From Tannerellaceae bacterium (lineage in GTDB: Bacteria > Bacteroidota > Bacteroidia > Bacteroidales > Tannerellaceae), in assembly GCA_031284275.1 (NCBI GenBank), contig JAITAD010000038.1:1-12719 (forward strand): a DNA stretch of 12,719 bases, in the 5' to 3' direction. A model generated the notes under the pieces. It was not told the origin of the DNA. It searched no databases and saw only the letters and a list, made by a program, of their open reading frames with translations. The position numbers and the translations under genes were made by a program. Shown here piece after piece: positions 6,528-12,719 of this stretch (positions are counted from its first letter, which is position 1; every line of letters starts with the position of its first letter).

Positions 6528-7567
6528 CGGATACGTTTCCTGTTGAGCGCCGAGCGGTATCGTGCGGCAGCGCGGGAGTGTTCCGCAAGGGTGGCGGTGA
6601 AGATATGGCGGCCGGAGAAATCCGGCCGCGCTACCATATAAAGGTAGTGGTGACAGGTGGCGTGGAGCACGCTGTCAATAGCTTGCGGTGAGGGGATATG
6701 CAATGGGGCGGGCGGCAGTCCGGTGTGGAGGTAGGTATTGTAGGGCGAGGGGGTATGCAGATGGGAATGGAGGATGCGGCGCAGGGTGAAGTCGCCGACG
6801 GCATATCTGACGGTCGGGTCGGCTTGGAGAGGTATATTGCGGCGTAGCCGGTTGAGGTAAAGCCCGGCGATGAGGGGATACTCGTCGAGGCAGTTGGACT
6901 CTTCTTCGACGATGGAGGCGAGGGTGGCCACTTCGAGGGGTGTGAGCCGGAGCGAATCGGCGCGGGCGCGCCGTGCGGCGTTCCAGAAAGTTTCATACTC
7001 GCGTTTCATGCGGCTGAGAAAGGCTTTGGGGGAGGTGTTCCAGAAGATTTCGTAAGTATTGGGGATGAAGAGGGCTTTGACGGTCTCGGGAGTGAATCCG
7101 AGCGAGCGACAACAGGCGGAATCCGCCAACAGGGCTTTGAGGCTGTCGGGGTGGAAGAGGAGGACTTTCCCGAAACGGTCGGCGAGGGTATCGACGTTGC
7201 GGGCGGTGGAAAAAGTGAGTCGTATGGGGCTTTGCCGTCCACTGCGGAGGAGGTTGATGAGAGCATAGTTTCCCATGTCCGGCTGCACGGCGTAACGTCC
7301 GGGCTGCATATCTTCCGGATAATGCAGCAGTCGGGCAACCAGTCGGAAGTGGCTGATGTTGCGACATTCGGCCGTGTCGCCGAGTTGTCGGCAGAGGCTG
7401 TCGAAATCCTTATCGTCGGAGATGTAGACGTAAACCGTTTCCCGAGAGTGGAAATTGGGAGCGAAAGCTACGGCGTACAACAGAACGGCCGAAGCGATAA
7501 GGATAAAACCGGCGATGATGATGGGGATGAAGTAATCCCTGCCGAGGATAGAAGTTGTTCCTTTCAT
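6524..7567 (-). CDS. mltG: Endolytic murein transglycosylase MltG
   Basis: 347 residues, the usual length. MltG cuts nascent peptidoglycan strands at the periplasmic face of the inner membrane and is thought to end glycan chain synthesis. One N-terminal membrane helix (residues about 12-36) is followed by a LysM-like region and then the YceG domain. Family motifs: FIPNTYEIFW (residues 167-176), LASIVEEES (216-224) with the catalytic glutamate among residues 221-223, LYLNRL (236-241), LQADPTVRYA (247-256), YNTYLHTGLPP (276-286) and a C-terminal HIFTATLAEH. The start is the ATG giving MKGTTS just before the membrane helix; an upstream extension would reach into the promoter region of the phosphofructokinase gene. 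The stop TAG shares four bases with the TAA of the convergent beta-helix gene. Confidence 0.95.
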   Translation of the reverse strand: MKGTTSILGRDYFIPIIIAGFILIASAVLLYAVAFAPNFHSRETVYVYISDDKDFDSLCRQLGDTAECRNISHFRLVARLLHYPEDMQPGRYAVQPDMGNYALINLLRSGRQSPIRLTFSTARNVDTLADRFGKVLLFHPDSLKALLADSACCRSLGFTPETVKALFIPNTYEIFWNTSPKAFLSRMKREYETFWNAARRARADSLRLTPLEVATLASIVEEESNCLDEYPLIAGLYLNRLRRNIPLQADPTVRYAVGDFTLRRILHSHLHTPSPYNTYLHTGLPPAPLHIPSPQAIDSVLHATCHHYLYMVARPDFSGRHIFTATLAEHSRAAARYRSALNRKRIR

Positions 7568-7594
7568 AGGGTGCGAAAGTAGTAATAAAGGATT

Positions 7595-7602
7595 TATCTT
7601 TG
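7595..7602 (+). promoter_or_regulatory. -7 box of the pfp-xylE operon
   Basis: TATCTTTG is an exact match to TAnnTTTG, 43 nt before the ATG at 7646, in the 78-bp divergent gap with mltG. No convincing TTTG lies at the -33 distance. The A-rich leader that follows (CAAACTAAACAATCAACAG) is typical of unstructured Bacteroidales leaders, where A-richness replaces a Shine-Dalgarno site. Confidence 0.6.
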
Positions 7603-7645
7603 TTGCCGTTCTTTGAAACACAAACTAAACAATCAACAGAAAAAG

Positions 7646-9289
7646 ATGGCAAAAAGTGCGTTACAGTCGGCGAGGGCGGCATACAGTCCGAAAGTGCCGG
7701 CGGCATTGAAAGGGTCGGTGAAAGCGGTAGACGGAGCGGCGACTCATTCGGTGGCCGACAGAGAAGAAATCAGGAAGTTGTTTCCGAACACATACGGGAT
7801 GCCGATCGTCACCTTCGAGCCGGCGAGCAAGCCTTTGGCGAGCGCTGCCGTCCATGTGGGGGTCATCCTCTCGGGCGGACAGGCTCCTGGCGGCCATAAC
7901 GTGATAGCCGGCCTTTTCGACGGGATAAAGGCTATCCACCCCCAATCCAAACTGTACGGTTTCCTGATGGGGCCGGGCGGTCTGGTAGACCACAAGTATA
8001 AGGAACTGACGGCGGATATCATCGACGAGTACCGTAACACCGGCGGATTCGATATGATCGGTTCGGGACGGACGAAACTGGAAAAGGCCGAACAGTTCGA
8101 CAAAGGGTTGGAGATACTTAAAAAGTTGGGTATAGGCGCACTGGTTATCGTCGGCGGAGACGACTCAAACACGAACGCCTGTGTCCTTGCGGAATATTAC
8201 AAAGCTAAAGGCGCCGGCGTACAGGTGATAGGCTGCCCGAAGACGATTGACGGCGACCTGAAAAACGAACAGATAGAAACCTCGTTCGGTTTCGATACCG
8301 CTTGTAAGGTCTATGCCGAAATGATCGGCAATATCGAACGCGACTGCAATTCGGCACGCAAGTATTGGCATTTCATCAAGCTGATGGGTCGTTCAGCCTC
8401 TCATATCGCATTGGAATGCGCCTTGCAGACTCATCCCAATATTTGTATCATCTCCGAAGAGGTCGAAGCCAAAGATATGACTTTGGACGACATCGTGACG
8501 AACATCGCCGAAGTCGTCGCCAAACGTGCCGAAGCGGGGAATAATTTCGGTACGGCGCTCATCCCCGAAGGGCTGATAGAGTTTGTTCCCGCCGTCAAAC
8601 GTCTCATCGCCGAGCTGAACGATTTCCTTGCGCACCACGAGGCCGAGTTCAAAACCGTCGGCCGTGACGAGCAGCGCAGTTATATCATCGGAAAACTCTC
8701 CGCCGCAAATGCCGAGCTGTATGCCGGCTTGCCCGAAGGCGTCGCCCGTCAGTTGACGCTTGACCGCGACCCCCACGGAAATGTTCAGGTGTCGCTCATC
8801 GAAACCGAGAAGCTGCTCTCCGAGATGGTCGGCCGCAAACTTGACGCATGGAAAAAGGAAGGGAAATACAAGGGTAAGTTCGCTCCCCAACATCACTTTT
8901 TCGGTTATGAAGGGCGTTGCGCCGCTCCCTCGAATTACGACGCCGACTATTGTTACTCGCTGGGCTATACCGCATCCTGCCTTATCGCCGCAGGCAAGAC
9001 GGGTTACATGTCTTCGGTGCGTAACACGACGGCGCCCGCCGCCCAATGGATAGCCGGCGGTATCCCCGTCACCATGATGATGAATATGGAACGTCGCCAC
9101 GGGGAGATGAAACCGGTCATCCGCAAGGCGCTCGTCGAACTGGAGGGTAAGCCGTTCAAGACTTTCGCCGCACAGCGTGACACGTGGGCTTTGACCACCG
9201 ACTACTTCTATCCCGGCCCTATCCAGTATTTCGGCCCGACGGAAGTGTGCGACCAACCGACCCAAACGCTCGCTCTGGAGCAGCGGTAG
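7646..9289 (+). CDS. pfp: Pyrophosphate-dependent 6-phosphofructokinase, long clade
   Basis: 547 residues. It phosphorylates fructose 6-phosphate with pyrophosphate instead of ATP, a reversible glycolytic step in the cytoplasm. Motifs: GGQAPGGH (residues 77-84), GGDDSN (170-175) in which Asp173 replaces the Gly of ATP-dependent enzymes, PKTIDGD (198-204) with the Lys typical of PPi users, and [14 protein letters not shown] (247-260) for fructose 6-phosphate binding. The Asp/Lys pair is the known mark of PPi dependence, and the length fits the plant-beta-like long clade. The start is the ATG at MAKSALQ; an upstream in-frame TTG would add 11 polar residues and is less likely. The xylE-like gene begins 6 nt after the stop, so they form an operon read from the promoter near 7600. 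Confidence 0.95.
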   Translation: MAKSALQSARAAYSPKVPAALKGSVKAVDGAATHSVADREEIRKLFPNTYGMPIVTFEPASKPLASAAVHVGVILSGGQAPGGHNVIAGLFDGIKAIHPQSKLYGFLMGPGGLVDHKYKELTADIIDEYRNTGGFDMIGSGRTKLEKAEQFDKGLEILKKLGIGALVIVGGDDSNTNACVLAEYYKAKGAGVQVIGCPKTIDGDLKNEQIETSFGFDTACKVYAEMIGNIERDCNSARKYWHFIKLMGRSASHIALECALQTHPNICIISEEVEAKDMTLDDIVTNIAEVVAKRAEAGNNFGTALIPEGLIEFVPAVKRLIAELNDFLAHHEAEFKTVGRDEQRSYIIGKLSAANAELYAGLPEGVARQLTLDRDPHGNVQVSLIETEKLLSEMVGRKLDAWKKEGKYKGKFAPQHHFFGYEGRCAAPSNYDADYCYSLGYTASCLIAAGKTGYMSSVRNTTAPAAQWIAGGIPVTMMMNMERRHGEMKPVIRKALVELEGKPFKTFAAQRDTWALTTDYFYPGPIQYFGPTEVCDQPTQTLALEQR

Positions 9290-9295
9290 AAGCTC

Positions 9296-10690
9296 ATGAA
9301 TAAACCATACAATGCGGCCTATGTCGCCGCCATCACTCTCGTGGCCACGTTGGGCGGTTTGCTGTTCGGCTACGATACGGCCGTCATTTCCGGTGCGGAG
9401 AAATCCATCGAAGCATTCTTCATCCGCCCGTTAGGCCTGAGCGCCGTGATGCACGGGGCGACGGTTTCGAGTGCGTTGATAGGTTGTATCTTAGGTGGAG
9501 CGATATCGGGATTCTGTTCGTCGAAGTTGGGGCGGAAACGGTCGTTGGTGTTGGCGGCGTCGCTGTTTTTTCTGTCGGCATTGGGTTCGGGGTTTCCCGA
9601 GACATTGTTTTTCCGTCAGGGAGAGGCGTCGCCGGGGTTGTTGGCGGTGTTCAACGTTTACCGTATCCTCGGCGGGATAGGGGTCGGCCTGGCGTCGGCC
9701 GTCTGCCCGATGTACATAGGCGAGATAGCGCCGGCGGAAATACGTGGGCGGCTGATATCGTTCAACCAGTTTGCAATCATCTTCGGGATGCTGGTCGTTT
9801 ACTTCGTGAATTGGGGTATCGCCAACGGGCAGACGATAGACTGGATAAATGCTGTCGGCTGGCGATATATGTTCGTCTCGGAAGCGATACCGGCAGGCCT
9901 CTTCGGCTTGCTTGTCCTGCTCGTACCGGAAACGCCGCGGCATTTGGCGTTGGTGGGTGAAGAAACGAAAGCGCTTGCCGTCCTCGAACGTATCAACGGC
10001 TCCCGTGCCAAGGCGCAGGCGATATTCGCCGAGATCAAGGCGACGCTTGCCGAAGTTTCGACGCAGGGACGCCTCTTCTCCTACGGGAAAAAGGTGATAT
10101 TCATCGGTATCCTGCTCTCAATATTTCAGCAGTTCGTCGGTATCAACGTCGCCCTGTATTACGCTCCGCGCATCTTTGAGAGTATGGGTGCGGCCAAAGA
10201 CGCTTCGATGCTGCAAACCATCGTCATGGGGCTGGTGAACGTCATCTTCACGGTGGTCGCCATCCTGACGGTCGATAAATGGGGTCGCAAACCGTTGCTC
10301 ATCACCGGCTCCGTGGGGATGGCCGTGGGGATGTTCGCTCTGTCGGCGCTCTCGTGGTTTCAGGTCATCGGCATCGGTACGCTGGTGTTCATCATCATCT
10401 ATACGGCATCTTTCATGATGTCGTGGGGACCGGTCTGTTGGGTACTTATCGCAGAGATTTTCCCTAACAGGATACGTGGGCAAGCCGTCGCCATAGCCGT
10501 CGCCGCCCAATGGGCAGCCAATTATTTCATATCCTCCACCTATCCCGTCATGATGGAATACAGCGGAGTGCTGACCTACGGTTTCTATGGCCTCATGGCT
10601 GTTTTCTCCGCCCTTTTCGTGTGGAAGATGATACCCGAAACCAAAGGGCAGACGCTCGAACAGATGGAACGTCACTGGGTGAAACGGTAA
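9296..10690 (+). CDS. xylE: Sugar:proton symporter of the MFS sugar porter family, XylE-like
   Basis: 464 residues with about twelve membrane segments. It is very close to E. coli D-xylose:H+ symporter XylE. The proton-coupling aspartate is Asp27 in FGYDTAVISG, and the sugar-contact residues line up with a constant offset of ten: Gln158 (XylE Q168), Gln278/Gln279 and Asn284 in QQFVGIN (Q288, Q289, N294) and Trp382 in GPVCWVL (W392). Arg123 and Glu196 of the proton relay are also kept. Signature motifs GRKR (79-82), RGRL (150-153), VPETPR (210-215), DKWGRKPL (327-334) and PETKGQTLEQME (447-458) are in the expected order. Xylose is the natural guess, but glucose or another aldose is possible because these contacts are shared. 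The 6-nt gap after pfp links uptake to glycolysis. The first 140 nt are C-rich, followed by a G-rich stretch (about 9440-9660). Confidence 0.93.
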   Translation: MNKPYNAAYVAAITLVATLGGLLFGYDTAVISGAEKSIEAFFIRPLGLSAVMHGATVSSALIGCILGGAISGFCSSKLGRKRSLVLAASLFFLSALGSGFPETLFFRQGEASPGLLAVFNVYRILGGIGVGLASAVCPMYIGEIAPAEIRGRLISFNQFAIIFGMLVVYFVNWGIANGQTIDWINAVGWRYMFVSEAIPAGLFGLLVLLVPETPRHLALVGEETKALAVLERINGSRAKAQAIFAEIKATLAEVSTQGRLFSYGKKVIFIGILLSIFQQFVGINVALYYAPRIFESMGAAKDASMLQTIVMGLVNVIFTVVAILTVDKWGRKPLLITGSVGMAVGMFALSALSWFQVIGIGTLVFIIIYTASFMMSWGPVCWVLIAEIFPNRIRGQAVAIAVAAQWAANYFISSTYPVMMEYSGVLTYGFYGLMAVFSALFVWKMIPETKGQTLEQMERHWVKR

Positions 10691-10711
10691 AGACAGGAGA
10701 GCGTGAAAAGG

Positions 10712-10742
10712 AAGAGAGCCGCCTGACAGGGGCGGCTCTCTT
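10712..10742 (-). terminator. Perfect 12-bp hairpin between xylE and the tRNA genes
   Basis: AAGAGAGCCGCC (10712-10723) pairs without mismatch to GGCGGCTCTCTT (10731-10742) around a 7-nt loop. On the minus strand the stem is followed by CCTTTTC, so it best serves as the terminator of the tRNA transcript, whose last gene ends 2 nt before the stem. On the plus strand it lies 21 nt after the xylE stop and ends in TCTCTT without a longer T run, so it may also stop that transcript or protect its 3' end. Confidence 0.8.
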
Positions 10743-10744
10743 GG

Positions 10745-10820
10745 TGGAGCGGAAGACGGGACTCAAACCCGCGACCCTCAGCTTGGAAGGCTAATGCTCT
10801 ATCAACTGAGCTACTTCCGC
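10745..10820 (-). tRNA. tRNA-Gly, anticodon TCC
   Basis: The minus strand folds as a cloverleaf: acceptor stem GCGGAAG with CTTCCGC (7 bp, perfect), D arm with AGCTCAGTTGATAGAGC, anticodon stem TTAGC/GCTGA around loop CTTCCAA (anticodon TCC, reading GGA), and T arm GCGGG-TTTGAGT-CCCGT. The discriminator is T, as expected for bacterial tRNA-Gly, and CCA is encoded (10747-10745). It is the second gene of a two-tRNA transcript. Confidence 0.96.
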
Positions 10821-10867
10821 AGTAAACGTTAGTCGGCAACCTGAAACAGATCAAACGTCCAACCAAG

Positions 10868-10949
10868 TGGGCAGTGATGGATTCGAACCACCGAAGGCTA
10901 AGCCAGCTGAGTTACAGTCAGCCCCATTTGGCCACTCTGGTAACTGCCC
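10868..10949 (-). tRNA. tRNA-Tyr, anticodon GTA
   Basis: On the minus strand: acceptor stem GGGCAGT with ACTGCCC, anticodon stem GCTGA/TCAGC around loop CTGTAAC (anticodon GTA), a long class II variable arm (TGGCTTAGCCTTC) and T arm GGTGG-TTCGAAT-CCATC. The discriminator is A, as expected for Tyr. CCA is not encoded; the bases after the discriminator are CTT, so the end must be added by the CCA-adding enzyme. It lies 47 nt before tRNA-Gly. Confidence 0.96.
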
Positions 10950-10961
10950 TGAATTGCGGGG

Positions 10962-10992
10962 CAAATGTAGGCTTTTTTCCATAACGCTCAAT
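10962..10992 (-). promoter_or_regulatory. Promoter of the tRNA-Tyr/tRNA-Gly transcript
   Basis: Read on the minus strand, ATTG (10992-10989) is followed by a 19-nt spacer and TACATTTG (10969-10962), a good match to the Bacteroidetes -33/-7 pair. The start site would fall about 6 nt before the tRNA-Tyr 5' end, which is tight but usual for tRNA genes. Confidence 0.7.
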
Positions 10993-11058
10993 GCTTCGCC
11001 GGTTTTTATTTCGACGTATTCAGGGTCAATGTGTTGTCAATGGCTAAAAAAAGTTGAT

Positions 11059-11066
11059 TACTTTTG
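11059..11066 (+). promoter_or_regulatory. -7 box of the nucleotidyltransferase gene
   Basis: TACTTTTG matches TAnnTTTG exactly, 38 nt before the ATG at 11105. A possible -33 element, TGTTG at 11032-11036, is 22 nt upstream, slightly longer than the usual spacer. It is back to back with the tRNA promoter. Confidence 0.6.
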
Positions 11067-11104
11067 TGGCGGTCAGTCGGTAACGTAAAATGCAAGGGGT
11101 ATAT

Positions 11105-12010
11105 ATGAAACAACCGATGCTGTTGATTTTGGCGGCAGGGATGGGTAGTCGCTACGGTGGTTTGAAGCAACTGGACGGCGTCGGTCCGCACGGTGAAACG
11201 ATTATGGATTACTCGGTATATGATGCCTTGCGGGCGGGCTTCGGCAGCGTTGTGTTCGTGGTGAGGGAACATTTTGCGGAGGAGTTTCGGCAGAAAATCG
11301 TGTCGAAGTATGACCGACACTTGTCTGTGGAATTGGTTTTTCAGGAGTTAGACCGTCTGCCGGCCGGTTTTGACTTGCCGGAAGGGCGTACCAAACCGTG
11401 GGGCACCAACCACGCCCTGTTGATGGCCAAAGATGTTATCGATGCGCCGTTTGCCGCTATCAATGCGGACGATTTCTACGGGCGAGAGAGTTTTGCGGTG
11501 CTGGGGGAACGGTTGGGAACGATGCAGGGAACGGAGGGGGACTACTGTATGGTCGGCTATCGGGTGGGAAATACGTTGAGCGAGAGCGGATCGGTGGCGC
11601 GCGGCGTCTGTACGGTGGACGGGGAGGGTTACCTGAGGGGTGTGGTCGAACGGACAGCTATCGAGCGTATAGCGGGGAATATCGGCTTTACGGATGAGGA
11701 GGGGCAGCGCATCGTTCTCGCCGAAGAAACCCCCGTTTCCATGAATATGTGGGGATTTACGCCGGATTATTTCGTCCATTCGGAACGTTACTTTGCCGAT
11801 TTCCTCCGGAAAAATATCCAAAACCTGAAAAGCGAGTATTTTATCCCACTGATGGTCAATCACCTGTTGGAGACCGGAACGGCGCGGGTGAAAATGTTGG
11901 ATACTCCTTCGCAATGGTTCGGCGTGACCTATGCCGCCGACCGTCCGTCCGTCGTGGACAGGTTGCGTTCGCTTGTCGATGCCGGTGTATATCCGTCTCC
12001 GTTGTTTTGA
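11105..12010 (+). CDS. Sugar-nucleotidyltransferase family protein (NTP transferase fold)
   Basis: 301 residues from the ATG giving MKQPMLL. The N-terminal signature LAAGMGSRYGGLKQL (residues 9-23) is the nucleotide-binding loop of nucleotidyl-phosphate transferases such as glucose-1-phosphate thymidylyl- or uridylyltransferases. PWGTNHA (98-104) and NADDFYG (120-126), whose aspartates would bind the metal, follow in the right order, then SMNMWGF (212-218). The reaction would join a sugar phosphate to an NTP with release of pyrophosphate, but substrate and base cannot be read from the sequence. An in-frame ATG at 11090 would add five residues; the later start is preferred because AAGGGG lies 5 nt before it and the first strand begins there. 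It has its own promoter. The gene downstream begins 28 nt after the stop. G clearly exceeds C through much of the gene. Confidence 0.88.
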   Translation: MKQPMLLILAAGMGSRYGGLKQLDGVGPHGETIMDYSVYDALRAGFGSVVFVVREHFAEEFRQKIVSKYDRHLSVELVFQELDRLPAGFDLPEGRTKPWGTNHALLMAKDVIDAPFAAINADDFYGRESFAVLGERLGTMQGTEGDYCMVGYRVGNTLSESGSVARGVCTVDGEGYLRGVVERTAIERIAGNIGFTDEEGQRIVLAEETPVSMNMWGFTPDYFVHSERYFADFLRKNIQNLKSEYFIPLMVNHLLETGTARVKMLDTPSQWFGVTYAADRPSVVDRLRSLVDAGVYPSPLF

Positions 12011-12038
12011 TCGTTTTAACCATCAAATCCATACTTTC

Positions 12039-12719
12039 ATGAGAAAATTGTGCTGTGCTGTGTTGGCGCTCGCCGCTTCGCTGTTTGTTGTTGAGGGGCA
12101 ACGGAAAGACTTTTCGTACACGTTCTACGGCTTCGTCCGCGGTGACCTGTTCTACAACAGCCGTGACAACATCGCTCCCGTAGACGGTAACTTCTACCTG
12201 TATCCCAAGCCTGTCGTTCCCGACGTCGAGGGGAAAGACCTGAACGCCAATCCCAACGGAAGTTTCTACACTTTCACTACCCGCTTGGGGATGGACGCCA
12301 AAGGCCCCAACGTGGGGAACGCCCGAACGGCGGCGAAGATAGAGACGGACTTCGGCGGTTACGGTCCGAGTACTACCATGTTGCGTATCCGTCAGGCTTA
12401 TGTCACGTTGGACTGGGAACGTAGCCGGTTGCTTATCGGGCATACGTGGCATCCGCTCTTCGGCGCCGTCGCTCCGGATATCCTGAACCTCTCGACGGGT
12501 GCGCCTTTTCAGCCGTTCAACCGCAGCCCGATGCTGCATTTCCGTCACAAGGCGGGTATAGCTACCCTGTCGGCCGCTACCGTGTGGCAGTTGCAGTATA
12601 CTTCGGCAGGGCCGGCTTCTGCTGCAGTGGATGCTTCGATGGTCAAGGGAGAGGATTTTATCAAAAACAGCGGGATACCGGAGGTTTTTCTGGGCGCCGA
12701 CTTCACTGTCGGCCGATGG
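12039..12719 (+). CDS. Outer-membrane porin-like protein, 3' end outside the window
   Basis: An open reading frame of 227 codons runs from the ATG at 12039 to the window edge without a stop, so the gene is partial only because the window ends. A signal peptide covers about residues 1-20 (MRKLCC, a hydrophobic run, then VEGQ). The mature part has beta-barrel character: YTFYGFVRGDLFYNSRD (27-43), FTTRLGMDAKGP (79-90), KIETDFGGYG (100-109), LRIRQAYVTLDW (115-126), LLIGHTWHPLFG (131-142) and PFNRSPMLHFRH (159-170). The pattern resembles DcaP-like or related Bacteroidetes porins, but I do not assign a family. It starts 28 nt after the nucleotidyltransferase gene with no convincing promoter between, so read-through is likely. 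C-rich codon use throughout contrasts with the gene before it. Confidence 0.85.
   Translation, partial: MRKLCCAVLALAASLFVVEGQRKDFSYTFYGFVRGDLFYNSRDNIAPVDGNFYLYPKPVVPDVEGKDLNANPNGSFYTFTTRLGMDAKGPNVGNARTAAKIETDFGGYGPSTTMLRIRQAYVTLDWERSRLLIGHTWHPLFGAVAPDILNLSTGAPFQPFNRSPMLHFRHKAGIATLSAATVWQLQYTSAGPASAAVDASMVKGEDFIKNSGIPEVFLGADFTVGRW

Noticed and set aside
7574..7581. Minus-strand TACTTTCG as the mltG promoter
   Set aside because: One base off the consensus, no -33 element, and it would leave almost no leader; possible but not supported enough to list.
8393..9265. 290-codon open frame antisense to pfp
   Set aside because: The opposite strand encodes a highly conserved enzyme; the antisense product is a mirror of its codon bias.
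12006..12038. TTTG and TACTTTC as a promoter for the porin-like gene
   Set aside because: The last base of the -7 box is wrong, the spacer is 22 nt, and the start site would fall within the start codon.
11856..12548. Minus-strand open frame of 230 codons across two plus-strand genes
   Set aside because: It spans the end of the nucleotidyltransferase and the start of the porin-like gene, both well supported, and its product is Arg-rich without a motif.

Overview
The window reads as ordinary chromosome from a Bacteroidales bacterium of moderately high GC. The pointers are: promoters of the Bacteroidetes type (TTTG about 19 bases before TAnnTTTG), few Shine-Dalgarno sites, several exported or outer-membrane proteins, a C-terminal domain of the type IX secretion (T9SS) sorting type, a PPi-dependent phosphofructokinase of the long clade, and a sirtuin without zinc cysteines. 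I cannot fix the genus from sequence alone. I see no phage, transposon, CRISPR array, toxin-antitoxin pair or defence island, and no complete new system.

Layout, left to right. (1) 49-1676 (+): a predicted outer-membrane beta-barrel protein with a 27-bp in-frame tandem repeat after its signal peptide, then an unrecognised lipoprotein, probably one operon. (2) 1681-2999 (-): an unrecognised basic protein followed 11 nt later by a CobB/SIRT5-type deacylase. It converges on the lipoprotein gene with only 4 nt between stop codons. (3) 3106-4050 (+): UDP-glucuronate decarboxylase, divergent from group 2 across a 106-bp promoter region. (4) 4221-6527 (+): a 768-residue secreted beta-helix protein with eight GGGI repeats and a T9SS-type sorting domain, behind a textbook promoter and a leader holding a 22-bp direct repeat. 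(5) 6524-7567 (-): MltG, whose stop codon overlaps that of the beta-helix gene. (6) 7646-10690 (+): PPi-phosphofructokinase and a close XylE homologue, 6 nt apart, pairing sugar uptake with the committed step of glycolysis. (7) 10712-10949: a perfect 12-bp hairpin and a tRNA-Tyr/tRNA-Gly pair on the minus strand with its own promoter. (8) 11105-12010 (+): a sugar-nucleotidyltransferase-like protein. (9) 12039 to the right edge (+): the first 227 codons of an outer-membrane porin-like protein.

Sugar metabolism and the cell envelope dominate: uptake (XylE), glycolysis (PFP), nucleotide-sugar chemistry (UXS, the nucleotidyltransferase), peptidoglycan (MltG) and surface proteins. The items most worth a second look are the Pmp-like repeat pattern in the T9SS-type beta-helix protein, its repeat-bearing leader, the 27-bp minisatellite, and a strong switch from G-rich to C-rich coding within several genes.
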